Assembly (NCBI RefSeq): GCF_947493425.1
Contig: NZ_CANLRP010000074.1
Span: forward strand, 1 to 39,560
Length of the DNA: 39,560 nucleotides
Direction of reading: 5' to 3'
DNA from: an uncultured Microscilla sp.
GTDB taxonomy: Bacteria; Bacteroidota; Bacteroidia; Cytophagales; Microscillaceae
Below, piece by piece: positions 22,228 to 29,667 of this stretch (positions are counted from its first letter, which is position 1; every line of letters begins with the position of its first letter). The notes under the pieces were generated by a model, which ran no database searches, was not told the origin of the DNA, and saw only the letters and a program-made list of their open reading frames with translations. The translations under genes and the position numbers were made by a program.

Positions 22228-22264
22228 AAAATCCACTTGGCAAAGTCTTGTGGATTTTTTTGTA
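22228..22264 (+). terminator. Hairpin terminator after the lipoprotein gene
   Basis: Arms AAAATCCAC and GTGGATTTT (22228-22236, 22250-22258) with a 13-base loop and a long T-run to 22264. It lies between the lipoprotein and M23 peptidase genes. Confidence 0.85.
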
Positions 22265-22280
22265 TCAAAAAAAAACAGCT

Positions 22281-22832
22281 ATGAAGTTAACACACCCGCT
22301 AAAAAACGAAGGAGTAATCACCAGTACCTACAAATGGCGAGGTAATCACTTCCACCCTGGCATAGACATCGCAGCAGGAATGGGTACCCAAATTGTCGCA
22401 GTGGCATCAGGTATAGTAGTACAAGCTAAACAAGGTTGTAACGTAGGGCAAGCCTACTGCAATAAAGGCCTAGGAAACTATTGTGTGATTGACCATAAAA
22501 ACGGCTACTACACAGCTTATGCACACTTAACAGACCTGCACACGAAAGAGGGGCAGAAAGTGCGTGGAGGAGATGTAATAGGGACAGAAGGAAGCACAGG
22601 ATATTCCACTGGCTCACACCTGCATTTTGAACTACGAACCGACCTCAACCTTGTGCAAAAGCCAGGTTCCCTTGACCCCTACCCTTACCTATATGAAGGT
22701 AAAGAGCTACCTATTTCAAAAAACAACTATTTGTTTGAAATAGTAGCTACAATACTAGTTGTTGGATTAATAGCAGTAATCTACAAAAGAGGAGTATTTA
22801 CAAAAATTAAGAGCAAGATAATAGGACAGTAA
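22281..22832 (+). CDS. Membrane-anchored M23 peptidase
   Basis: A 183-residue protein started at ATG 22281 (CAGCTATG). The M23 (lysostaphin/LytM) endopeptidase domain spans about 8-140 with the zinc motif His25-Pro-Gly-Ile-Asp29, YTAYAHL in the middle and HLHFEL at the end, so all metal-binding and catalytic residues are present. A single membrane segment (about 155-172) and a basic tail follow. It would cut peptide cross-bridges, during entry if in the virion membrane or at lysis. It is the last gene of the block and has an extra Cys pair (GCNVGQAYCNKG) that could form a disulfide. Confidence 0.85.
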   Translation: MKLTHPLKNEGVITSTYKWRGNHFHPGIDIAAGMGTQIVAVASGIVVQAKQGCNVGQAYCNKGLGNYCVIDHKNGYYTAYAHLTDLHTKEGQKVRGGDVIGTEGSTGYSTGSHLHFELRTDLNLVQKPGSLDPYPYLYEGKELPISKNNYLFEIVATILVVGLIAVIYKRGVFTKIKSKIIGQ

Positions 22833-22833
22833 T

Positions 22834-22849
22834 CTTTTTCTTTCTTCCC
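22834..22849 (-). repeat. Dispersed motif copy 6, opposite strand
   Basis: Exact GGGAAGAAAGAAAAAG on the minus strand, two bases after the M23 peptidase stop. It is non-coding and inverted relative to the other five, and it marks the right side of the element. Confidence 0.8.
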
Positions 22850-22872
22850 AGTAAAGCTAAAGCTTATTCTTT

Positions 22873-22982
22873 TGTAGTAGTGTGTAGTAACTAAGTAGTA
22901 AGAGTAAATATTAACACCTTACTACATATAAACCACTGATAATAAGAAACTTATAACCTTTGTAGTAATGTAGTAAGGTGTT
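22873..22982. repeat. TGTAGTAA repeats and 15-bp inverted repeat at the right end
   Basis: TGTAGTAA occurs at 22883, 22961 and 22969, inverted at 22919, with variants at 22873 and 22893. AACACCTTACTACAT (22913-22927) is the exact reverse complement of 22968-22982, with 40 bases between. Clustered repeats plus an inverted repeat in AT-rich DNA suggest an origin, an element terminus or a regulator-binding region. The remaining DNA to 23155 shows no gene. Confidence 0.75.
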
Positions 22983-23155
22983 TTTGATATTTTCAAGGTA
23001 AAGACTTACAAATAAAATCCGTGCAGTTTTATAAATGCCTGTTAAACAAGGCTTTCCATTTTGGGTGAGTGACAAAAGTTACAAGGCTTAAAAACACCTC
23101 TGTGTGCTGCATACGGGTATTTTGATGTATCCCCCCCTCGCCACTATAACATACT

Positions 23156-23188
23156 AAAACCCTGTAAGTTAACTACTTACAGGGTTTT
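23156..23188. terminator. Bidirectional terminator between element and host genes
   Basis: Perfect 14-base arms (AAAACCCTGTAAGT and complement) with a five-base loop, T-rich on both strands. It separates the plus-strand block from the minus-strand host genes that end at 23327. Confidence 0.9.
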
Positions 23189-23326
23189 CTACTTTAGATC
23201 GTGTATTGAAAACTGCAGTTTTTGTGATTTCAATGAAAATCACCTATTAACATAATCTACCTAACACTTAGCCTAGCTTCTTTAAGGACTCCCCTATTAC
23301 AAAGTACATTTGATAAACTCAAACCA
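23189..23326. other. Element/host junction candidate region
   Basis: Non-coding. Contains TGATTTCAATGAAAATCA (23224-23241), an imperfect palindrome. I see no tRNA gene, integrase site or direct repeat matching the left side. Confidence 0.35.
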
Positions 23327-24649
23327 CTACCTTCTCAACCAATGTATTGGGTTAAGCAATTTACTGTTTTGCCATATTTGGAACTGTAGCTGAGATACAC
23401 CTCCTTTGCTGGTAAATACTTTTCCTATGACCTGCCCGGTTTTTACCACGTTTCCAGGTCTTACCCTTACATTTTTCATTTTAGCATATACAGTAAAGTA
23501 GTTACCATGTTGAATCATTACTACTTTGCCAACCATTCCTGGAATAGTAGCTACTGTAGATACTTTACCTTGGTATACAACCCTCACCAACGCTCCCTTT
23601 TTGGTCTGAATGTCTATGCCTCGGCTTTCTATTTTTACATCTTTAAACACAGGATGTTTATGCGTACCAAACCCACGTACTACCACCCCTGATACAGGAT
23701 ATTTTAAATGCCCTTTTTGTCGGGAAAAACTTTGGGCATTTTTTTTACCCGAAGCACTCAACTTTACTGTAGGGGCACTCTTACGTCCAGTACCCACTCT
23801 GCCTTTGCGTCGAGTACCTGTGCTTGACCTACTTCTACCTCTCACTACATGGGTAATTAAACGATTTAACTTACTCACATTACGACGGCTATAACGAATA
23901 TCGCGACGTAACTTTTTTTCTTTAACAACTAATTTTTTGATAAATGCCTTTTCTTTTTTTTCAAGGCTTCGTAGCGTATCTCCTTCTGAGAGTTTATTTG
24001 CCAACAATGTTTGTTTCTGTGCCACAGTTTGTTTCAAAATATCTCGCTGATTCAACATACTGATTTTGAGCGTACGAATTTTATTCGCTTGTTTTTTACG
24101 CACCTTAGTATATTGTTTTAAATACTGAATACGCCCATATAATTGATTGATATTGCGAGAGGAAAACAACAGGCTGAGGTGGTTATAATTATAGTTAGCT
24201 TTGGCATATACATGCAGCATACGTGCATAAGCAGACTTTAAACCGTTTAGCTTTTTTTCTGAGACTTTAATTTTATCCTCCAGCTTTGAGATATCAACCT
24301 CTGTTAGCTTTATTTCGGTCTTAAGTTCACTTACCAAGCTCTCTTGTGCTTTTATCTGTTCTCTTATAATTTTGAGCTGTCCTATGTGGTTACTCTTCTC
24401 TGAACTGACACTTTTTAAGCTCGATATTTTTTTTTTCAGATATTTTATTTTTTTCTTTTTTTGCTGGACTAACTGCGTTTTTCGGCGTTTGCCTTTTTGA
24501 CTATAACCTTGCCAATAGTTGGCAAACAACAAAGCCAATGCAGTTACTACTCCCAGGAATAGCAGGTATGCCTTTTTACGGAAAAAGTGTCTCAAAGCCA
24601 TTATTCTCAAAATAGATTTTTGCTCCATGGTTTTCCTGGGTTTATTCAA
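23327..24649 (-). CDS. EnvC-like murein hydrolase activator (coiled coil plus degenerate LytM)
   Basis: A 440-residue protein with an N-terminal membrane segment (about 20-42), a very long Lys-rich coiled coil (about 45-265), a basic Ser/Gly/Arg linker (about 270-300) and a C-terminal M23/LytM fold (about 315-440). Catalytic residues of active M23 enzymes are lost: the HxxxD site reads SRGID and the HxH site reads QLQFQIW. EnvC and related proteins are inactive LytM proteins that switch on cell-division amidases, and the coiled coil-LytM layout fits. It should act at the periplasmic side of the division site. It lies downstream of the DUF4292 gene, separated by a hairpin. Confidence 0.8.
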   Translation of the reverse strand: MNKPRKTMEQKSILRIMALRHFFRKKAYLLFLGVVTALALLFANYWQGYSQKGKRRKTQLVQQKKKKIKYLKKKISSLKSVSSEKSNHIGQLKIIREQIKAQESLVSELKTEIKLTEVDISKLEDKIKVSEKKLNGLKSAYARMLHVYAKANYNYNHLSLLFSSRNINQLYGRIQYLKQYTKVRKKQANKIRTLKISMLNQRDILKQTVAQKQTLLANKLSEGDTLRSLEKKEKAFIKKLVVKEKKLRRDIRYSRRNVSKLNRLITHVVRGRSRSSTGTRRKGRVGTGRKSAPTVKLSASGKKNAQSFSRQKGHLKYPVSGVVVRGFGTHKHPVFKDVKIESRGIDIQTKKGALVRVVYQGKVSTVATIPGMVGKVVMIQHGNYFTVYAKMKNVRVRPGNVVKTGQVIGKVFTSKGGVSQLQFQIWQNSKLLNPIHWLRR

Positions 24650-24687
24650 AGCAAGTGTTTGTAAACAGCCAATTTAACACAAAATAA

Positions 24688-24736
24688 AAGCCCTGACAAA
24701 TACCACTTGTCTCAAATCAGGGTTTTGTCAGGGCTT
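24688..24736 (-). terminator. Hairpin between DUF4292 and EnvC-like genes
   Basis: Perfect 13-base arms (AAGCCCTGACAAA and complement) with a 23-base spacer that contains another partial copy of the arm. The minus strand continues into a T-rich stretch. Confidence 0.75.
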
Positions 24737-24754
24737 ATGTATAATAGTATGCTT

Positions 24755-25534
24755 TTATTCTCTTTTATATTTTTTAGATACTCTAAAAGGGAACTTTATT
24801 TCTTCATCGGTGAACTCTACTTTTAGGTATTTTATAGATACTGAGGTAATCAGGTTCTGCTTTTTTTGTTTTGACTTGTATTTTACGGTGATAGAGCTCT
24901 TTCCTGGAAAAACCTTGTCATTGTAAGCGGCATAATCTTCATATACCATTCGCAGCGAATTGTTGGTAATGATATCGGTTAATAAAACTTGTTCGAGCTT
25001 ACGGTTTCTGTTATTGACATAGTTTTCTATGTCTATGTGCTTTCTTTTTTGCTTAATCAACCAATACTTCTCATTTTGTACTATTTTACTTTTAGTGGCT
25101 CCTCTGAAAGGCATATTACCTAATATCATGGATTGTAAAAGATCAAAGTTTATATCAAAGTTAAAGTTTTTGCTCAATGTCTTGAAATCTGACACCTGGT
25201 AAACCTTTTTCATTCTATCCAATACATAAATAGAGTCACGGGTAATCATTCCTCTGAGCCCTTCAAAACCTGTTTTACTCACAGAAACCCATATTAAACT
25301 ATCTTTTTTCAAACGCAAACGAACTTTAGCTTTTACGTCGCGTTCGGCATCATGAAAATGCAATTTAAACTTAGATTTGAGGTAAGCAAATTTGGTTTCT
25401 TTTGCTAAAACACTGTCTATAGGCGTGTTTTTATGGCGGGTAGTTAAAGCTGTTTTATTGCTTTTGCATGAAAATAATATACAACCAAATAACGCAATAA
25501 ACCCTAATGAATAGATTTTTTTAGTGATATACAT
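24755..25534 (-). CDS. DUF4292 family lipoprotein
   Basis: About 259 residues started at the ATG at 25534, which places a proper signal peptide and lipobox (CILFSCK) near the N-terminus; the upstream ATG at 25582 would bury it. The pattern LKSKFKLHF, VKAKVRLRLKKDSLIWVSVS, TRDSIYVLDRMKKVY is characteristic of DUF4292, a Bacteroidota family with a LolA/LppX-like fold thought to bind lipid or act in outer-membrane assembly. In Bacteroidota it commonly follows a TPR gene and precedes an M23/EnvC gene, as here. The precise function is not established. Confidence 0.8.
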   Translation of the reverse strand: MYITKKIYSLGFIALFGCILFSCKSNKTALTTRHKNTPIDSVLAKETKFAYLKSKFKLHFHDAERDVKAKVRLRLKKDSLIWVSVSKTGFEGLRGMITRDSIYVLDRMKKVYQVSDFKTLSKNFNFDINFDLLQSMILGNMPFRGATKSKIVQNEKYWLIKQKRKHIDIENYVNNRNRKLEQVLLTDIITNNSLRMVYEDYAAYNDKVFPGKSSITVKYKSKQKKQNLITSVSIKYLKVEFTDEEIKFPFRVSKKYKRE

Positions 25535-25622
25535 GGTATTCTTTAATGATGAAAAATAAGGCAGGGCTGCACTGTCTTTCAATAAACATCAAGCAAAAAC
25601 CCTCACGCTGCTTTACCTATAA

Positions 25623-27341
25623 TTACTCATACAGTTTTTTATCGGCGATCTTCTTATCTATAAACTGTGATGTACCTCCCAACTCTTTTGCTTTCTGCCA
25701 CTGTTCGATAGCCTTAGCAGTGTTGCCCAACTTGAACAAAACATCGCCATAATGCTCATAAGTGGTTCCTTCTGGTGATTTTTCTAGTGATTTCTCTAAA
25801 TATTTTTGCGCGTTTTTATAGTCTTTAGCTACGTATAACACCCATCCGTAAGTATCTAAATAGGTGGCATCGTCGGGATTGTTTTTTACCAGTCTTGCGG
25901 CCATTTTTTTAGCCTTGTCAAGGTTTTGTTTTCTTAACGCCAGGAAATAACTATAGTTGTTTAATGTATAAGCGTGATTAGCATTTTGCTTCAGCACCTC
26001 TTCATAATAACCAAACGATTTTTCATATTGTTTAAGCCCATTATAAGCATCTCCTAAACGAGCATTAAATTCATTTAATAAATCTTTGTTATTAAAGCTT
26101 AGTCTTTTGCCCTCTTCCAGTGCTCCAGAAGCTTCTTCAAACTGGTTGGTGCTTAATAATGCAGTACCATTGTATAGCCAAAACAAGGCATAGTTTGGGA
26201 AAGTTTCCAGAGCTTCTTCTGAGTGTACAACTAAACTATCCATCATGTTCAAGTCAGACTCAAGTACTAGTACTTGAGTCCACACCTGCAACACAGAGTT
26301 GTCTTTGCGAGCAGCTTTGATATAATACTTTAATGCTTCTTTCTTCTTTCCCTGTACTGCCAGCATATCAGCATATATGGTGTTTGCCTGCGCTTGTTCG
26401 GGGTGCATTTCTACTACCGTTTTTGCCAACAACACTAACTCGTTCGACACTTTTATCTTATCCCCTTGTTGTGCATACTGAACCAACAATTTCACTTTTT
26501 CATCGCCATTAATCTCAGGGTCGGAAAATGCTTTTTTGAGTTGGTTAATGGCTTTTGCCTCTTCTCCTTTGCTTTTATAAATACTGGCAAGCAACAAATA
26601 CACCCTTGGGTCAGGGTCTTTTTTCTGTTTTTCTATTTCTTCCAACAATGGAAGTGCTTCATTCAGTTTGTTGTTAGTCACCAACAGCTCGGCAAGTGCT
26701 ACTACATAGCGGGTTTCTTCTGGTGCAAAGCTTACCAGTTTTTTTCCCTCTTCTATGGCTTTGTTAAATTTGCCCTGCTGGAGGTATATCTTTTGTTTGG
26801 CATAGATCACATCTTCTGACAGTCCAAAAGATTTTTCAAGCGTTTCATACGCTTCAATCGCTTCACCGTAGTCTTTTTGTAAAAGGTGCAACTCTGCCAA
26901 GTGATAGTTATAAGACGCTGCCCCTTTTACATTGTTCATCAGCTTTTTATATACTTTAGTAGCCGCCTTGTACTTAAACTGGGCTTTGTATATTTCTGCC
27001 AGCAACTCGTAGTGATATTTATTGTTTTCATCAAATTTCAACGCACTTTGAGCATGATTTTCGGCCTTACCGAGTTGCTTTAGTTTAAAGTGACAAGTAG
27101 CTATTTTGTATTGAATACCCGCATTTTTGGTTTTGATGTCAGCTGCCTTTTCAAAATTTTCTAATGCAGTATCGTATTTCCCTAAGATATAAAACTTCAT
27201 GCCTTCGGTAAAGTAAAAATCGGTTTCTACATCTTTGCGTCCTACTGATGATTTACCCCCTTGTGCACTTACCTGACGCAAGCTCAGGAGCAGGAGTGCC
27301 ATACTCAATGCAATAAGTTTATAAAAAGCTTGAATGTTCAT
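25623..27341 (-). CDS. Secreted TPR-repeat protein
   Basis: A 572-residue protein with a signal peptide (SMALLLLSLRQVSAQ) and tetratricopeptide repeats over nearly its whole length (for example KYDTALENFEKAADI, LGKAENHAQSALKFD, and near the C-terminus DYKNAQKYLEKSLEK and NTAKAIEQWQKAKEL). There is no membrane anchor after the signal, so it is a periplasmic scaffold. It lies upstream of the DUF4292 and EnvC-like genes on the same strand; this trio is a recurring Bacteroidota cell-envelope cluster. Partner proteins are unknown. Confidence 0.85.
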   Translation of the reverse strand: MNIQAFYKLIALSMALLLLSLRQVSAQGGKSSVGRKDVETDFYFTEGMKFYILGKYDTALENFEKAADIKTKNAGIQYKIATCHFKLKQLGKAENHAQSALKFDENNKYHYELLAEIYKAQFKYKAATKVYKKLMNNVKGAASYNYHLAELHLLQKDYGEAIEAYETLEKSFGLSEDVIYAKQKIYLQQGKFNKAIEEGKKLVSFAPEETRYVVALAELLVTNNKLNEALPLLEEIEKQKKDPDPRVYLLLASIYKSKGEEAKAINQLKKAFSDPEINGDEKVKLLVQYAQQGDKIKVSNELVLLAKTVVEMHPEQAQANTIYADMLAVQGKKKEALKYYIKAARKDNSVLQVWTQVLVLESDLNMMDSLVVHSEEALETFPNYALFWLYNGTALLSTNQFEEASGALEEGKRLSFNNKDLLNEFNARLGDAYNGLKQYEKSFGYYEEVLKQNANHAYTLNNYSYFLALRKQNLDKAKKMAARLVKNNPDDATYLDTYGWVLYVAKDYKNAQKYLEKSLEKSPEGTTYEHYGDVLFKLGNTAKAIEQWQKAKELGGTSQFIDKKIADKKLYE

Positions 27342-27357
27342 AGTTATATTATGGTTA

Positions 27358-28365
27358 TTATTCTTTTAATTGATTATAGTCGCCAATACTTGCATCGGCT
27401 GCTTTACCTTTATAAGATACATGATTACCAATCATTGAATTGGTCATGTTGGCATCTACAATTTCAGAATCATCCTGAACAATAGAGTTCTTAATAACAG
27501 TATTTAACACTTTAGAGTTGCCACCTATAGAAACGTGTGGGCCAAGTACACTGTTATGAATTTCAACATTTTGTCCTATATATACGGGAGGAATGATCAC
27601 AGAATTGATGATTTTGGCCGACTCATCTACCAGTTGTTGGTCTTGGATATACTCCAGGTAACGTTGGTTGGTATGCACTGTAGCATCTTTGTTTCCACAA
27701 TCGAGCCATTCACTTACTTGTCCAGGCTGAAACTTCACTCCTTTCGACTTCATGTTTTCCAGTGCATCAGTAATTTGATACTCTCCCCGGTCTTTGATAT
27801 CATTATCGATCAAATATTGCATTTCATCTCTAAGAACAGCTCCATCTTTGAAATAATAAATACCAATGATTGCCAAATCAGAAACAAAGGTTTTTGGTTT
27901 TTCTACAAAGTCGGTAATATAGCCATTTCCATCTATCTTTACCACTCCAAATGCTGACGGGTCTTCTACCTTTTGCGTCCAGATAATGGCTTCGGCGTTG
28001 CTATCAAGCGTAAAATCTGCTTTAAATAATGTATCAGCAAAAGCTACTACAACATTGCCATTAAAATAGTCTTTGGCGCACAATAAAGCGTGTGCTGTCC
28101 CTAGTTTTTCGGTTTGATAACAAATGGCTCCTTTAGCACCTACTGATTCAGCTATTTGCAATAATTGTTTTTCTACAGCCTCACCAAAATCAGCTCCAAT
28201 AATAAAGGCAATTTCGGTTACTTTTTGCCCACAAACCTTTACTATGTCTTCCACCAGACGGTGAACAATGGGTTTTCCTGCAATAGGAATCAAAGGTTTA
28301 GGTACTGTAAGGGTATGAGGGCGCAAGCGAGTGCCACGGCCAGCCATTGGAATAATAATTTTCAT
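27358..28365 (-). CDS. Sugar-phosphate nucleotidyltransferase with left-handed helix tail
   Basis: A 335-residue enzyme. The N-terminal NTP_transferase domain begins IIPMAGRGTRLRPHTLTVPK, the nucleotide-binding signature of the RmlA/GalU class, with FVEKPK later as the sugar-binding motif. Residues about 255-320 form hexapeptide repeats (VIIPPVYIGQNVEIHNSVLG) of a left-handed beta-helix. It joins an NTP and a sugar-1-phosphate to give a nucleotide sugar, probably glucose- or mannose-1-phosphate for cell-surface polysaccharide; substrate cannot be told from sequence. It is 16 bases upstream of the TPR gene. Confidence 0.85.
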   Translation of the reverse strand: MKIIIPMAGRGTRLRPHTLTVPKPLIPIAGKPIVHRLVEDIVKVCGQKVTEIAFIIGADFGEAVEKQLLQIAESVGAKGAICYQTEKLGTAHALLCAKDYFNGNVVVAFADTLFKADFTLDSNAEAIIWTQKVEDPSAFGVVKIDGNGYITDFVEKPKTFVSDLAIIGIYYFKDGAVLRDEMQYLIDNDIKDRGEYQITDALENMKSKGVKFQPGQVSEWLDCGNKDATVHTNQRYLEYIQDQQLVDESAKIINSVIIPPVYIGQNVEIHNSVLGPHVSIGGNSKVLNTVIKNSIVQDDSEIVDANMTNSMIGNHVSYKGKAADASIGDYNQLKE

Positions 28366-28418
28366 AATTTAATGTCTAGTTTAATTTCTGTCTGTTTTTA
28401 AGTATTGTTATGAGGGTA

Positions 28419-29471
28419 TTATGTGTTGGTGCTTCCAAAGCCACCTTCACCTCTGGCGGTTTCGTCAAAACCTTCTACCTGCTGCCACTGCACATGTACA
28501 ATAGGTCGGGGAATAATTTGCACTACACGGGCAGGTAAATCTAAATCAGGCATTTTAACATCTACTTTTCGTAGAGGCACAAGGACATTCCCAGTGTAAG
28601 TTCGGTCAATCACACCTACACTGTTTGCCAGCATGTAGCCAGTTTTAGAAATAGAGCTACGGGGCACTAAGTCAAAGTACCAACCATAGCCAGGTTGTAC
28701 TTTGATACCAGTATCAAAAAACGTGACATCCCCCACCTCTTTTACTTTTTTTACCAACGTAAGGTCATACCCACTATCCGAGACCCGCTCTTTGAACGGA
28801 GGCACCGCGTCGGAAAGTGCTTTTACCCACTTAAAAGGATATTTTTCGCTTATTTTAGCAGTAAACCCAGGCACCAAAGCACAAAGCCTGGCATATATTT
28901 CCTGGTTGGCTTCCAGCCCATAAGAGGCATGGTCATATAGGTTGCCTAAAAAATCGAGGGCATTGTTTCTTTGCAAATTAAGCGTAAATAGTTTTCCTGT
29001 ATTGGTTACTTCGGCGGGTATTTTACAAAAAGCTTTGATGTCATATAGCAGATTTTCAGAACGAGTAGTAAGTGTAAACTCTATAGTATCCAGATTAATA
29101 TTGCCGTAAGCATCAAACACTCCACGAATAAAGCTCCACTGCAAAAACTTATGTTCGATAGCAGGTAATTTAGCTGTGGTCAGGTACTGATCTTCAACTG
29201 ACACTTGTAGCCACTGGCAAACGCTCTGTGCTATTTTGTCTGACTCAAGTTTAAGATATGCCTGTCGCCCCGTATTAGCATCTTCTATTTCACCTATAGG
29301 CAACTCCTTGTCTATAATACTGCGTAACACTTCCAGCATACGTACTTGCTGATAAGCCACTCTTAACTCTACTTGGTGTTGATCAACTATTCCATTCGCA
29401 GCGATCCACCCCAAACAATACGCTTTCCCTTCAGTGTCTATATCGCTAAAAAAGTTGTTAGCTAAACTCAT
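28419..29471 (-). CDS. dut: dUTPase fused to a degenerate LAGLIDADG domain
   Basis: A 350-residue protein, over twice the usual dUTPase length of about 145. Residues about 205-350 are a complete trimeric dUTPase with the five motifs: SDSGYDL (231-237), RSS (271-273), GVIDRTYTGNV (286-296), RVVQIIPRP (315-323) and RGEGGFGSTNT (340-350). It hydrolyses dUTP to dUMP and pyrophosphate. Residues about 15-180 look like a two-motif LAGLIDADG homing-endonuclease domain (LGWIAANG at 20-27 and FIRGVFDAYG at 114-123). The catalytic acids at the motif ends are replaced (Asn and Tyr), so cutting activity is unlikely. The domain precedes, and does not interrupt, the dUTPase, so it is a fusion and not an intein. 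Confidence 0.85.
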   Translation of the reverse strand: MSLANNFFSDIDTEGKAYCLGWIAANGIVDQHQVELRVAYQQVRMLEVLRSIIDKELPIGEIEDANTGRQAYLKLESDKIAQSVCQWLQVSVEDQYLTTAKLPAIEHKFLQWSFIRGVFDAYGNINLDTIEFTLTTRSENLLYDIKAFCKIPAEVTNTGKLFTLNLQRNNALDFLGNLYDHASYGLEANQEIYARLCALVPGFTAKISEKYPFKWVKALSDAVPPFKERVSDSGYDLTLVKKVKEVGDVTFFDTGIKVQPGYGWYFDLVPRSSISKTGYMLANSVGVIDRTYTGNVLVPLRKVDVKMPDLDLPARVVQIIPRPIVHVQWQQVEGFDETARGEGGFGSTNT

Positions 29472-29667
29472 AAATTATATTGGTTGTTATTTGCTGTCAA
29501 GTATTCAAACTGTTGTTTTGGTCAAAAAACGAGGCAATTTAGTAAGTATAGAAATAAAAACACAAAGCATTGAGAGGGTTCTCCTCTAAACAACCCAGAA
29601 AGTCAGCAATAACCCCACCTAAATATGGGACGTCACTGACCAAAATAAATGATCACGTAGCACTATA

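Larger units (their letters stand above)
2008..22982. mobile_element. Putative tailless, membrane-containing phage or prophage
   Basis: A contiguous block of about 30 mostly plus-strand, tightly packed, often overlapping genes. Diagnostic contents are a small FtsK/A32-like packaging ATPase, a candidate jelly-roll capsid protein with a terminator behind it, more than a dozen single-membrane-segment proteins, a collar-tipped fibre, amidase, lytic transglycosylase and M23 peptidase, a ribbon-helix-helix repressor with palindromic operator, and a DnaA-like protein. No terminase, portal, tail or integrase gene is present. A 16-bp motif occurs six times in the block. Ends are set at the tail-anchored trio on the left and the terminal repeats on the right; both are provisional. 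At roughly 20 kb it is larger than the known membrane-containing tailless phages PM2 (about 10 kb) and PRD1 (about 15 kb). Confidence 0.75.

Noticed and set aside
7235..22281. Recurrent CTATG start context as an element-specific signal
   Set aside because: Host genes at 27341, 33071 and 36555 also start after CT, so it is not specific to the element.
2008..23326. Attachment sites, integrase or dif-type insertion
   Set aside because: I found no integrase gene and no convincing direct repeat flanking the element, so I do not claim an integration mechanism.
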